Positions 12,179 to 23,425 of a stretch of DNA of 64,000 nucleotides are shown here, piece after piece; position 1 is the first letter of the stretch; the number at the start of each line of letters is the position of its first letter. A model generated the notes under the pieces. The model had not been told where the DNA came from and searched no databases. It was given only the letters and a program-made list of their open reading frames with translations. Source of the stretch: Symbiodinium kawagutii (taxonomy: Eukaryota > Sar > Dinophyceae > Suessiales > Symbiodiniaceae); contig VSDK01028329.1 of assembly GCA_009767595.1 (NCBI GenBank), positions 308,017 through 372,016 of the forward strand. The letters run 5' to 3'. Position numbers and translations under genes: made by a program.

Positions 12179-12367
12179 TCACGTCTGGGATGTGTACCAG
12201 GGGTACAGGGGACTCACAACCATATCTTCGTCCTCCCCCATGGATCTCCACGTCTCCCCGGTGACTGTGCCAAGAGGCCATGGTGACGTTACTGCTTGAG
12301 GCGACCCAGGCAGCTGCCGCCGCCGTAGATACTCCTCATGTTCCTGTGACTGACGGAGGGGAGTCAT
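12179..12367 (-). CDS. Small hypothetical ORF or exon (62 aa)
   Basis: Starts with ATG and reads MTPLRQSQEHEEYLRRRQ, then a Pro/Thr/Gly segment, then MGEDEDMVVSPLYPW before the stop. GC-rich relative to its flanks. No family is recognised. It could also be an internal or terminal exon whose acceptor lies just upstream. Confidence 0.3.
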   Translation of the reverse strand: MTPLRQSQEHEEYLRRRQLPGSPQAVTSPWPLGTVTGETWRSMGEDEDMVVSPLYPWYTSQT

Positions 12368-12692
12368 GATGGTCCTGGGCCCCGATTCTGAAGGTGCAGC
12401 CTAGGACTGAGGGCCTCATGATCTTATGTCTTGACAGGATCTATCATGGCAACTGCAACTGTGACTTCGGAGCCAAACACCAGTCGCCATCTGTTGAGAA
12501 CATTTTGGGTGACATCCTACTCTTTTTGTATCTTCCCTGGAATGTCTTTGCTCTCACTCTCAGTGGTAGCAAAGTCCTGTCATCATGTGAAAATCGACTT
12601 ACAAACACACACAAACAAACACAATGTTGGACCTGTGGAACTCACCATCTGAGCTGTGGTTTTTTTGGATGTTTAAAAAGCGACACCAACGC

Positions 12693-12921
12693 GAAATGCC
12701 TACGCGGTGCCTACGCGATGTAGTTTTACTAGGGGTTTTGCCTACGCGGATGGTAGGTGTGAAAAAGTTGCCTACGCGGCGCCTACGCGGGACCAATCAA
12801 AGCTCCTTTTGGCAAATGCATACCATCATGTTGCCTACGCGAGATGCCTACGCGACTTTGCCTACGCAGAATGCCTACGCAAGCCTACGCATCTCCTTCT
12901 CACCAATGAGAACTGCCTACG
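12693..12921. repeat. Cluster of GCCTACGCG motifs
   Basis: Eleven copies of GCCTACGC lie within about 230 bp, eight followed by G and three by A, at irregular spacing and separated by unrelated filler. The copies are all on the same strand. This is not a simple tandem array. It has no coding interpretation that I can support. Confidence 0.75.
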
Positions 12922-12983
12922 CGATCAATTTTTAGTTCCCTTTTTATATTAATTTGAGGCTGTCAAAAAAAACCGTAGCTCAT

Positions 12984-13262
12984 CTAACCAGCGAGCCAAA
13001 CCAGTTCCATCATCTCAAACTGCCTCAGGCGAGAGGACCACGGTGAACTCTTGATCTGCGCACGGCTTGAAGCTGTAACCTTCAGAGGCTCAAGAAGGGG
13101 TGGGTCTTTGACCAGCGGGGAACGCTGGATAGTGATTTTATTATAGCCTCGCATTTGTACAACTGCAGTGCTAGAGTGGATGTGACTGATATGACTATGC
13201 CTTCCTATCGCATCTAGCATGTCTTCCAAAATCTTCCAAAGAGAGCATTGGTTGTGCAGCAT
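12984..13262 (-). CDS. Hypothetical ORF (92 aa)
   Basis: Starts with ATG and reads MLHNQCSLWKILEDMLDAIG, continuing open to a stop at 12984 with a Ser/Leu/Lys-rich second half. The composition is coding-like but no domain is recognised. The splice structure is undetermined. Confidence 0.3.
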   Translation of the reverse strand: MLHNQCSLWKILEDMLDAIGRHSHISHIHSSTAVVQMRGYNKITIQRSPLVKDPPLLEPLKVTASSRAQIKSSPWSSRLRQFEMMELVWLAG

Positions 13263-15132
13263 TCTTCCTCAGGCAGGTAACAACATGCTCAGATTGGTTG
13301 TAGAATCACATGCGTGGGCGGTTTTTATCGGACTAAGCCGATGAGGACAAATGCTGAGATACCCAGCGATCTTCCTGGAAAAGGGCAGATTACATCTACT
13401 CAGGACTCCAATGTGGAAATAATTAGGTATAAAAAAATCTATGAAGCAATCAAATTATATATGTGAATGTAGATTCAGCACAATGACAAGACACGCAGAC
13501 TCCCATGTCCACAGGCTTGGAAGGCCTGGACTTTGCGCGGCCGAAGCATTCGGCGACTGCCTGGGCTGCACAATCTGAATTTGCTCAAGGAAAAAGACTA
13601 TCTTACAGAATAAGGGTGGTAGATCACATGTCGTATAGCAAAAGGGTGGTAGATCAGTAGATCATAGTAGATCCACACATATACAACCAACCGAACTCAT
13701 AAAACAGAACGATTTTTGCTGCAGATCTGAGGCAGAGTTTGTTGGGCTCCCGGCTTCCCACCGGTGCCTTTGTTTACTTTCGCACCTTTGGCCGCCTTGG
13801 GCATGCCATGATTGTCCGGTGACAGGCTGAGGGATAGCTGCTACAACAAACGGCACTGGTGGGAACGAGGTCATGGTTCTGTCGAGTCAACGCACATGTT
13901 CTGCCCCATGAAGTTTACTGGCGACAAAGGCTAGAACGACAAGCCTTTTCAGGGCAAGGCTGTCAAGATTCACACCATCCGAGTCACCATGTTTGCAGGG
14001 CAGCAACTGCTCTCTGCTTCACTTTCTGTATCTCACAAGCAGCTGTCAGCTGTAAGTCTTTGTGACATCAGCTCACAAGGTCATCAACGTTGCCAGCGCA
14101 GCACCAAGCTGAGAGTCTCAGCTGTGCATGTTGCGGATTCAACGGCACTGCTGAGAGTTTCATTTGTACAGCACACTCCAACTCCCGGCCAACCAGGTAG
14201 CACAAAATCTGTGTTGGCAACTGAATCTGCTGTACTCAGGGTGACCCTGTAATATGTTCCGTTTCAATGAAGGTGGAAAATCTTTGCACTATTTAAGATG
14301 TACAGACTACAACTTGTGATGAAACAAGGGAACCATTCAATGGAACAGCTGCCTGGGTGCCGCGATGGAGCATGATGCCTGGGCTCACACTAAGGCGCTG
14401 CAAATGCCTACCACACAGCCGCCAAAGCATCCTGGCTGGGCGGAACCTGGCTACCCAGCACCCAGGTCCCAGACACAGCTTGCGTCCAGTTCGCTCAATT
14501 GAGGTGGTTCCAAATTCTGAAGATGTTTCCCCTTCCAGGAAATATATCTATCGTCAGATCCTTCAATCTGATTCCTTACTCCGGAATGCAGGTAGAAACA
14601 TAATACTGAATGAAATCCGGTGAAACTGTTAATTCTGATGACTTGGACGAAAGTGGCCAACATCCTGACATAACTTCGTTGGTTTGGGTTTGCTTCGGAA
14701 TATTTTTGGATGACCCACAAATCACCCCCGATCACCTGAGGCTTCTGTCCTTGGACGAAACCCTTGGCAAAGTTCACCAGAAAGTCCGGCAGCCTGAGTT
14801 TTTGCCAAAAATGGTCATCCATCTGGGGAAGTTGAGCCCTGAACTTGGGACACTTTTTTGACCTTGAGATGAAGCATTTGAGATTAAGCAAAAAAAGCAA
14901 CAAAAAAACAACAATCAGCTTCCAAATCAAATGCTTACCATCTTTGGAATGGTAGAGCGAGGTCGGTTCCCTCCATGCTATCTGTTTTGCAGGATAAATG
15001 TGGATACTCTACACGATATGTTTTCAGAATAAGCTCTGCAAACTCAACTCCTGGAACGCAGTGAGTTCATCCATGTTCCCCTGAATCTTGGAGGTGACAC
15101 GAAAGGTAGGCGCAGGAGATCTTGCAAAAGAA

Positions 15133-15356
15133 CTAAACGCACACAGCCCTTGTTGTTGGTAATGCTCTAGTTAAGAGTGCAGGATTGATGTCGGCTGCGA
15201 GTGGGTTCTTGTCAGTGCCATTGTTGTTTTGCGTGTTGTGGTTGGTGAGGGATGGCTTGGTGTGCTTTCTGTTCTCGTGGTTGCTGTTGTTACTGTTGTC
15301 GCTGATGTCAGCGTCAGGGTGGTAGGGGTGGTTGTGGTGGGTAGTTGTCGTTGCCA
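15133..15356 (-). CDS. Putative Asn/His-rich exon
   Basis: Minus-strand open segment rich in Asn, His, Thr and Asp, with short runs such as DNSNNSNHENRKH. It ends at a stop at 15133. It lies downstream, in minus-strand terms, of the exon at 15595-15778, with a repeat-filled stretch between them. The assignment to one gene is inference. Confidence 0.28.
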
Positions 15357-15594
15357 TCCGTGTGCGCCAGAAAACCCTCGTGACTACTCCTGACGCCCAT
15401 TTACACCAGAGACTCCCTTCAGACAAGAAATCGCTTTACACCAGCGATGCCTTTTACACCCGCACTTTGCATGAAACCTCTTTACACCAAAAACCCTTTT
15501 GTACCAAGGACACCTCGGCACCAGAAAAACCTTTATGACACCAGAAATTCGTTATACCAAGAACATCCAAAGACATCCAAAAACATCTTTGCAC
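15357..15594. repeat. Degenerate ACACCAGAAA-type repeat, probably intronic
   Basis: About ten diverged units of 16-20 bp built on TTTACACCAGAAACC. Its right edge abuts the donor site of the putative exon at 15595-15778, so it probably lies in an intron of that minus-strand gene. Confidence 0.55.
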
Positions 15595-15778
15595 CAGGAG
15601 CTGGACTGCAAATCAGGTGATCGAGGCTCCCACTGATCTGCATCACTGGAGAACGAGCCCGTGTTGTAATTGGTGTAGGTCGGTGGCACAGGAACCAGCG
15701 GTCGTGGCACAAGCGGCTGCGCGGTCGGTCCGCCTGGCTCCATGAGATTCAAGGATTTCAACACGCTTTGGGTCAAAC
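15595..15778 (-). CDS. Putative Pro-rich exon
   Basis: Minus-strand segment with a TAG|G acceptor and a TG|GTGCAAAG donor. It begins LTQSVLKSLNLMEPGGPTAQ, continues with a PLVPRPLVPVPPTY Pro-rich stretch, and then a Ser/Asp/Trp-containing segment. Of the three frames this one has the most coding-like composition. Pro-rich linkers of this kind occur in many multidomain proteins, so no function is assigned. Confidence 0.4.
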
Positions 15779-16409
15779 CTAGCCCTGGTGGGGTGGTGAA
15801 GGTCCGAGGATGAAGAGGAAAAGTCTTTGTTCAGACCTTCACCTGGTCTGCGTGACATTTGGTTGCGATCTGTCCCGACTACGACGTATGTTGCAAGCGG
15901 GTGAGACATGGTACTTGGGACTTGCATTTCACATCATTTCACGGCATTCCATCTCAGTCTTTTGGGAGAAATGAAATATACGGTCTGAATTTCGCAAACA
16001 GAGACGGTCGGAATCCATATGGGAGGCGGATTCCAATTCAACACACATCCTGCAAAAAAACAAAACCCCTGTGCACATAAAAAAGAGTACATAGCTTGTA
16101 ATGAGGTTGCTCAGGGGAACATCCGCAAGTCAAACGCGCCTACACCGGAATCCGAGTTTCCACTCGAGGCACGCACCACCTCAAAAAACAACCAAGGCGA
16201 CAACTCAAGGTGGATTTCGTTCCATTGGATCCAATGCTCCCATTCCTCCCCGAAGTGTGACAATTTCCCAAGGTGCATGCAAAACTGTCTAGTTGGATTA
16301 CAAGTACCAAGCACGGTATATCAAGGAGCTATGTGCCATTACGTGCCTGTCCAGTATTGGTACGATTCGGTACGTTGGAGGGGGATCGTTGCACTCCAAA
16401 CGTCTTAGT

Positions 16410-17900
16410 GACATTTAGTTACCATCATTGTGCTGCTTAGGTCGAACGAGCAGGGGCACCAAAGCAAAGTTGGAAGGTGGCTGCTTAACTCCTGAAAAAA
16501 TGATGCAGGTTGAAATCTATATACATAACATGATAATTGGCCTTATGTACAAACTGTAGACATTGGCATGCTCATCAGCCTAAGCATGCTTTCCATGCCT
16601 CACTTCATCAATGACCGGCCAGGTTGTTCCAAGAAAAACCTTGTTACGAAAGTCATCCTTGACACTGCAGGCTGTACAGTACTTGTTGCTTCATGCTAGG
16701 GCTGCCAAATGAAGCAAACCTTAGCTCCATACTTCAGGAGGTTCATAACCATGTTGAATTTGCCCATAGCTATGGTGATAACCACCGCTCTGATACCACC
16801 TGTCTGGGAGCTGCCCAAAACTTACGCCCCTCGGACAAAGACACAACAAATTGAGCGCTTGCAAAAAAAGACATCTTTGAAAATAGTGAAAACCACCAAT
16901 TTGGGAGCTACCCAGAATGGACTCTACATGACTCCGCCAACAAGACACAACTCTGAACCCACCCAGTTGGGCACCGCTGAAAGTGGATACTGTCGAGCGC
17001 CTGTCCTGAACTACTGAGGTCAAGACATGCTGAACCTGTCCAAAGACCAAACAACAAGCACTTTCCAAAACTGCTTTGATGCCTGCTACTTTCTCATAAA
17101 TCAAGGCACAAGTATGAATGGAATCTACAGATATGTGCTGTTGTTACAGTACCAAATGTGGGAACGTAATGTGATGTAGGCTATATCTACATGATTTCCA
17201 TCGAGTCTACATCTATGGCAACATCTTTGCCATCTATGCAGTTCACCAATTAACCAGCGCATTCATCACAAGCAGTTGACAAACAGGGCAGGAGGGCCGG
17301 TAAAGCCGGCGGATGCGATGCTCTCACCTCCAACGGTGACATTGGAGGCGCATTGTTCAGTCACAAAATGTCACAAGTTGATATGCACCTTGGACCGTTG
17401 AGGATATGTTTCAGATCTTCTTTATCTACCTTTATCCTGTGACAACATTGGGTTGTGTGGGAAATATTTGGTATGCTGAGACAATCTTAGACGAAGAGAC
17501 AGAGAAAATGTAGACAGATATGTAGACAAATGGACTGACAAACAGAAGCAAACAAACAGCTTTGGAATCAGTTTGAAGATTTGCCAGCAACAATTTTCGT
17601 GTTGATTGCGACAGATTCCCCGGATCGATTCTGATAGGCTCCCATGTAGGCACAATGGTGCGGTAGATCTGTAAAGATAATATTAGCCTCTATGGGAGCC
17701 AAGCATCCCCAAATGGATGATGATAGGCTCCCAACCACCCAACATGTTTGCTCTGCACCCAGCTGTAAGATTCTGGCACTTCATGTTGCAATCAGTCAAG
17801 ACAAACTGGGATTAAGGCCTTACTACCTTGGGGCCGGAAAATAAATGCGGACTGACCCTCACTGATCTTCAGCGGCTTAAGGCTTGGCTATTTCAAATTT
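16410..17900. other. Stretch with no well-supported gene
   Basis: Open segments on both strands near 16720-17100 share a partly duplicated ~45-bp piece (AACCACC and GGGAGCTGCCCA variants, near 16785 and 16890). Neither strand gives a convincing exon. Confidence 0.4.
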
Positions 17901-18757
17901 GCACAAGTGAATTGGAACCCAATCACTTTCCAAACAACTGTTACCAGCTTCAGCTCGTTGAATATACCAGTTTTCAGGAAATTAATCGTGTGGAGCATAC
18001 CCCTTAGCACCCATCCAACCGCAATTTCTCGCCGCCTGTGGATTGGGGTTCCGTTGACTCAGCACCTGCTTGGTGGCCTGGATCCACACAAACACAACGA
18101 AGGGCCACAAGTGAGAGAGGCAACTGGGACCTCCATCACTTACCATTTGGAAACAGGACATGACTGATGAGTAGTGGTTAATTAGCTGCTTAATGATCAT
18201 AGAATATCATAGATAACTGACACACAAGAATCCTGTTTCACCTAGCGAATGATTGTTGACCGAAAACAGGATGCAGTCTTCTCCTCATACAGCGACCTAT
18301 CCTTAACATTTCTGGCAGAGTGCAACCACAGGATCCTGGCTGCCCCGTGGCATGACACCCATTCTCTTGAACAATCTGAGGGCCAACCTACAAACTGGTT
18401 AAAAAGTTCATCTCGGCTGTGGTTGCACATGCGTAGCGTCAAGATATTCCTGGTCTTCAAGTGCCATCTGCTAGGGAATTTGCAGTGAAGTTACCTGAAA
18501 CTACGAAGGATCAGTCACACAGGTGAGAACTACCCACTCCCTGCGGACGGTCACCGGCAAGGATACCAGGAAGGACTGGCATTTCAAAAACGTTTAGGTA
18601 GACAATGATGCTTGCCCACATCCATGTAGAAAAATCAAATGAGCCACCAGCAGCATAAACCCAACAAATGTCAATTCGCCCCCAAGTTAGGAAACAAGGA
18701 AACCTGAAGGAAACACTATGCAGACAATATAGGAAAGCAGTTGATGTGACTTCAATC

Positions 18758-18852
18758 TTTGAGTTGGCGCCATGCGCCTCATGAGCAGTGAGGATCTTGT
18801 CAACAGCCTTCTCCACATCCCAACTGAAGGTTTGCAACGCTTGAAGTGCTGC
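18758..18852 (-). CDS. Putative exon with UBA-like helix
   Basis: Follows a TGTAG|G acceptor and reads AALQALQTFSWDVEKAVDKI and then LTAHEAHG. The pattern ALQ...WDVEKAVDKIL resembles the third helix of a ubiquitin-associated (UBA) domain, with the typical W-x-V-x-x-A-V spacing. The first UBA helices were not located upstream. The donor is tentatively a GA site. The link to a UBA protein is inference from a single helix. Confidence 0.38.
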
Positions 18853-19593
18853 CTACAGGAAGCCACAGATTTGTGACACAGATTTGTGAAGTGTTGGGTA
18901 CTTAAAACATGACTCCCAATATCTCCGAATCGAATTTGGCAGTCTGATTGTGAAATATTGTGAATATGTGAGGCCAATGTTGAAAAAAAAAAAATCCTGG
19001 AATCTCTTTTTAATGAGGCTCTTGAGATCTTTTGAGATCACAATACACATCAAAGCCGAGTTGAGAAACCTCTCAGTGGGATAGTCCATGGATAGCCCAT
19101 TCAGTAGTCTTTGCTTAAGACAAAAATAAGAGACTCGGTGGAGTGCCTGCTGCGTAGAATTTGTCAGTTCTGACACTTTGGCGATTTTCCTCGACACGTC
19201 ACTGGACCAGTTGAGGGGGTGCAACACACTGAATTGGGATGGAGCCCCAGCCACTCCAGAAAACACATACGACTGGTGACAGCACCAGGCGTTGCAGATG
19301 AAAAACTGAACATGCGGACCGTGCTCCAAAGACATTTCTGATGGTTTACCCTCAAAGTGGATGACCAACAAATAAGCTTCATGAGGCTTGACAAGCAAGA
19401 ATGCAGCAACCAGTAATGAGGTCCAGCTGCATGGGTGGTTTTCCCAAAGAAACAACCAGAATTTCAAGTTGCAGCGGGGCTTGTGCTCAGAAGCACGTAT
19501 GATGATAGCCTTCTGTGGTTTTCTCCTGGAAGATTTAGCAAAACAGGTCTGTTGGATGGTGCTATTGGAAGGTGTGGAAATCAACGATGTCAA
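18853..19593 (-). CDS. Long open minus-strand segment, unidentified
   Basis: An open frame of about 246 codons that likely mixes exon and intron sequence. The part reading KPHEAYLLVIHFEGKPSEM and onward (roughly 19260-19400) is the most coding-like. The end towards 18853 is AT-rich and includes a poly-Phe stretch, more like intron. No domain is recognised. Confidence 0.22.
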   Translation of the reverse strand: MTSLISTPSNSTIQQTCFAKSSRRKPQKAIIIRASEHKPRCNLKFWLFLWENHPCSWTSLLVAAFLLVKPHEAYLLVIHFEGKPSEMSLEHGPHVQFFICNAWCCHQSYVFSGVAGAPSQFSVLHPLNWSSDVSRKIAKVSELTNSTQQALHRVSYFCLKQRLLNGLSMDYPTERFLNSALMCIVISKDLKSLIKKRFQDFFFFNIGLTYSQYFTIRLPNSIRRYWESCFKYPTLHKSVSQICGFL

Positions 19594-19851
19594 TCTCTGC
19601 CGAGATCAACTGGTCCGTTTCAGCCCACACTTTGTTCAAAACAAGAAGTCTGATGAGCGAGCTCATGTCTTTCCTTCCTGATAGAACCATCTGCTGGTCT
19701 CAGCTTTCCGATCTTGATCTGAGGCAGCAAAACTAGTTGATATGGTTGGAATGTGCAATATAGACTTTGTCTCAGTTTTGGCTGAAACAGGCCACAGACT
19801 GCCAGCTGCAAGGGGCACAGCGACAGGACGAGGTGCTCTTGCTGACTAAGG

Positions 19852-20427
19852 TCAGCCTGTCGGCAGCGAGGATCCGCTTGATGATGCCCCCCGGTTGCAA
19901 GACCTGTAGTGAATTTGTACGGGTAGGTCAATTAAGTTGTATTTCCGCCTCAAGTCAGAACAGTCAGCGATCAAACATTTACAGACAATTATCATCCCGG
20001 AGTTTGGTAATCTATTACGCACTTCTACGCCGTCTACATTGAAAGATGTTTTTCGCATTTGCTGTGGGCAAATATCAATCAGGTCTACATCACCATCCTG
20101 CCATATAAGTATAAATCCAACTTTGGACCAGGGCAAATGTCCACAACACCGACTCTGACTCTCGATTCGCAGCGTCTCAATATGATTTTTCTCCAGGCAA
20201 CTGTTCCGTGAACTTGCGCGGTGCCTGGATGGAACATAAGAAGACGGGGGACCACGTGCTTCAGACGTGGACACAAAAACTGACAAAACGCTTGGCACAG
20301 GCGCGGAGGAATGCTCGAGGTTTGACCATGACAATGCTGCGAAAACAAGGAACATCATGGAGGCCTGGCCAGAACGCTGTCTGCAACATGCATTGAATTG
20401 GTCCTGTGTGGTACACTGAGTGCACAT
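19852..20427 (-). CDS. Hypothetical ORF (191 aa)
   Basis: Starts with ATG and stays open for 576 bases in moderately AT-rich sequence, which is longer than most chance frames here. The central part reads GFILIWQDGDVDLIDICPQQ and then SFNVDGVEVRNRLPNSG. The first 60 residues look less coding-like, so the real start may be a splice acceptor. It lies just downstream of the ammonium transporter on the same strand. Function unknown. Confidence 0.32.
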   Translation of the reverse strand: MCTQCTTQDQFNACCRQRSGQASMMFLVFAALSWSNLEHSSAPVPSVLSVFVSTSEARGPPSSYVPSRHRASSRNSCLEKNHIETLRIESQSRCCGHLPWSKVGFILIWQDGDVDLIDICPQQMRKTSFNVDGVEVRNRLPNSGMIIVCKCLIADCSDLRRKYNLIDLPVQIHYRSCNRGASSSGSSLPTG

Positions 20428-20564
20428 TCAGGATAGTCACAATGACCCAAGGAAGACGGGGAGTGTGACACTAGTTGCCGCGTGATTTCACACATGGCAC
20501 TGTGCCGCACTCCATTCGTGAGAAGCTCCACTTCTACGAGCCGAGTGCTCACACTTTCACCACC

Positions 20565-20795
20565 TTAGATTGTGGCTTCTGTGGACTCGGATGGGGCCTG
20601 AACATAGGCTTTGGGAGGCGACTTCGATGGTGAATGAGAGACCTCGCCCATGTTGTAGGCCTTGGGAGGCGAATGGTGGTGCGTGTCCATGCCCATCTCT
20701 TCCACTTCCTCGCTGATGCGGAGGAGGCCGGTCTTCTTCAGCACGAAGAAACCGATGCTGGACAAGGTGCCAGACCACAGGACAATCATCAGGAC
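20565..20795 (-). CDS. AMT: Ammonium transporter, exon 4 (C-terminus)
   Basis: Begins after a CTCAG acceptor with VLMIVLWSG, the last membrane helix. It continues into FFVLKKTGLLRISEEVEEMG, matching the conserved AMT C-terminal motif (KK-x-G-LLR-x-S-x-E-E-E-x-x-G-MD) that regulates the trimer allosterically in plant and bacterial homologues. The cytosolic tail that follows contains HHHSPPKAY, and SPPKAY recurs further on (two SPPKAY copies), so phosphorylation at SP sites is possible. It ends in TAA. The join to exon 3 is phase 0, through a GT-AG intron of 232 bases. Confidence 0.88.
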   Translation of the reverse strand, partial: VLMIVLWSGTLSSIGFFVLKKTGLLRISEEVEEMGMDTHHHSPPKAYNMGEVSHSPSKSPPKAYVQAPSESTEATI

Positions 20796-21027
20796 CTGAG
20801 ATTTCGGCCATGGATTCCATGATTGAGCAGGGGATAAGTCTTGCCTAATAGGGGATATACCAAGTATAAAAGGGATTGCTTCCACTACGACTCTAGAAAA
20901 ACACTAGAAACCAAGAGGTCAACCAACAGGAACCCCAGTTTCATTCCCACCAAGTTGTGAACAAAAAGTAGCTTTAAATACCTTGTTGCAAGGATAAAAA
21001 CTCTGCAGCTTTGCACTTCCGCGCGAC

Positions 21028-21680
21028 CATGATGAATTGAGCACCAATGGCAGGGCCACCAATGCCTGTTTGGCACCCACTTTTGCCACTGTCTTCGCCA
21101 TACTCCATGCAGCCGAATCCGCTCCAGCCGTGGAAGGTATCAACGCCCCTTCCCCAGTCAAAGAACCCAGCAGCGATGACTCCCCATGCTCCGCAGAAGC
21201 CGTGCACAGGGACAGCATCCACTGGGTCATCAATCTTCAGCTTTTGGAGGAGCATTGATGCGGCCTGGTACACGAAACCTCCAATGATTCCCGTGGCAAC
21301 GGCACTTCCGCTTTCCATGTTGCCGCATCCTGCAGTGATAGAGACCAAGCCTCCGAGGATGCCATTGCACAAGGCCCCAACGTCGTACTTGTGGGTGATG
21401 AAGTAACGAAGAATGAAGACTGTGAGACCGCCAGCGGCTGCGGACAAGGTGGTATTCATGGCCACCTGTGCAGCCAAAGCTCCATCAGCGCCAGACTTCA
21501 TGGTCAGGGTGGAGCCGGGGTTGAAGCCGTACCATCCGAACCACAGAGCGAAAGTGCCCAGCACCACCAGTGGCAGGTTGTGGCAATCAAACTCCTCTGG
21601 ATTTGTGAAGCGCCCTGCGCGAGGTCCCAGGATGGAGGTGCCCGCAAGACCGGCCACGCCACCACAAAGGTGCACCACGC
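21028..21680 (-). CDS. AMT: Ammonium transporter, exon 3 (core)
   Basis: The largest exon (653 bases). After a CGCAG acceptor it completes DFAGSG and reads VVHLCGGVAGLAGTSILGPR, the AMT signature with the first pore histidine. It continues through RFTNPEEFDCHNLPLVVLG, FALWFGWYGFNPGS, the helix pair ending VALCN-type GALCNGILGGLVSITAGC, and DDPVDAVPVHGFCGAWG with the second pore histidine. It ends at FIM before a GTCGCG donor. All these blocks match AMT1-type ammonium transporters in order. No stops or frame breaks are present. Confidence 0.92.
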
Positions 21681-22119
21681 CTGCGCGAAGATCAAGAAAA
21701 CCACGCCAAGTTCCCAAAGTTTGGGTAGAGGATAAATGGATAGTATATCACAGTCATATGAAGTCATATGCTTGCAGTTGTCAACACCACCTGTACCTCT
21801 TAACATCATGTGCACAAAGCATATATTTTTGGGGTCAGCTATAATAAGACCGGACTTTCATCTCGCCCAAACCAGCGGGTGAATCTGATATCGTGGCTTT
21901 GAATCGACCAAACACTAAGACCCCTATGAACCAACAGCTCGCTGCTTGCCTCTATCCAAACCGCTGCATCACTGATGGCAATATACCACCCTATCAACTT
22001 TTGACGCAATTGGTTGGTGATCGTTCCTGTCATTCCCTGCTGCTTGTTAGTTGCTTAGCCCATGTGTCTATTGGACCAGCAACAACCACAAGTACAAGAA
22101 CAACAACAGCAACAAGAAT

Positions 22120-22320
22120 CTACTGCTCCTACTCCTATTCTTGCTCCTGCTCCTACCCCTACTCCTACTCCTACTCCTACTCCTACTCCCTCTCAATAGT
22201 CACTACTCACTACTCGCTTCTCGCTACTCACTACTAGCTACTAGCTAGTATGGCTACTAACTACGACCTACCATTACTCCTGCTCCTCCTCCGCCTACTA
22301 CTACTAGTACTAGTACTACC
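22120..22320. repeat. CTCCTA-type pyrimidine repeat in intron 2
   Basis: Runs of CTCCTACTCCTAC change into CACTACTCGCTACT and then TACTACTAGTACTAG variants. The block lies inside the intron between AMT exons 3 and 2. Confidence 0.7.
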
Positions 22321-22743
22321 ACCATCACAACAGCAATGACAAAATGAAAAAATCAACCAGCAGCTTGGCTTGCACCCCACAACCCTTGCTCCACGGGAGA
22401 ACGCGCAAGTTACAGGCATGGATGTACACGCACACAGGTTGGCAGTTAATCATCATTTGGGTTTGTAGACCCATTGATTACTATGGATTTCATCGCGCAA
22501 GTGCGTGACTATGGGTATTCATGTAAGAATGTACATATAAGTAGTATCTCATGGGAAGTCCAATAAAAAGTTCCTTGTATTTGATTGTAGATCAATGTAG
22601 ATCACTCGCTATTGTGGGTGAAAGTGGTGGTTCATGAAAATGAATCTATGATAGATTTACAACTCTGATCAGTAAAATTGGTACAATTAGAAGCAGCACT
22701 TCGGCAGAGTTGCTTCAGGGCAATCCCATGACCCAGGTCCGGC

Positions 22744-22861
22744 CTGAGCCGGCAAAATCCATGTACCCGACACCAAAAATCTTGGAAAGCCATCCGCCAC
22801 CCCAGGTCCAAGCAACCACCACGGGATAGATGAAGCTGGTCATGAAGAAGGCAAAAGCAGC
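22744..22861 (-). CDS. AMT: Ammonium transporter, exon 2
   Basis: 118 bases encoding [20 protein letters not shown], then [19 protein letters not shown]. It corresponds to the AMT segment between the AER motif and DFAGSG. Splicing from exon 1 after SPTY gives exactly the 15-residue spacing between AER and the F-x-YPVV motif that plant AMT1 proteins show, which fixed the acceptor at ...TTCGAG. The donor after TCAG begins with GC, a non-canonical site. The intron to exon 3 is 1063 bases. Confidence 0.88.
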
Positions 22862-23154
22862 CTCGAATGTGCACCCCGTCATTCTTGACCAACACAAACA
22901 TGAAAGAAACAATGTGGATTTGCCAAACATCAAGAATTCATACCAATACTACCTGGGCAAGCCGGGGGTGGAAGTTTCCAGGCATAAGTCATTATTATCC
23001 AAAGACAAGCGGCGCCTATAAATTCCGAAGCCAGCAAGTGCCTGTAGGTGGTTTTGGGGCTGCCCTGACTTGCGCGCACAAACTTGTTTTTCCCCACCTG
23101 CCAGGTGAGGGTTGTTCGATTTTTATGTCAGTTGCCGCTTCTCCTCCTTCTTCT

Positions 23155-23425
23155 GCTTCTCCGCCTAGTTGGACCTCAACCACGAGCATCCACGCCCAGC
23201 GTTTGCTGCCGGGCCTCAACCACGACCTGCCAGGCCCAGTGTTCGCTGCCGGTCTTCAACCACGACCAGCCACGCCCAGTGTTCGCTGCCGGACCTCAAC
23301 CACGACCATCCACGCCCAGCATTCGTTGCCGCACCTCAACCACGACCATCCACGCCCAGTGTTCGCTCCCGGACCTCAACCACGACCATCCACGCCCAAT
23401 GTTCGCTGCCGGACCTCAACTCCCA
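23155..23425. repeat. ~39-bp minisatellite in AMT intron 1 (array i)
   Basis: About six to seven units with the core CCTCAACCACGACCATCCAC followed by GCCCAGTGTTCGCTGCCGG. GC-rich, with few substitutions. It sits near the 3' end of intron 1 in the minus-strand direction. Confidence 0.8.

Noticed and set aside
13320..13370. A possible hammerhead-like core (CCGATGAGG...)
   Set aside because: The core differs from CUGAUGA and no GAAA box with matching stems was found.
14451..14930. A 159-codon minus-strand frame with an overlapping plus-strand frame
   Set aside because: Starts in an AT-rich hydrophobic stretch and has no domain. The opposite strand is equally open, so no exon could be supported.
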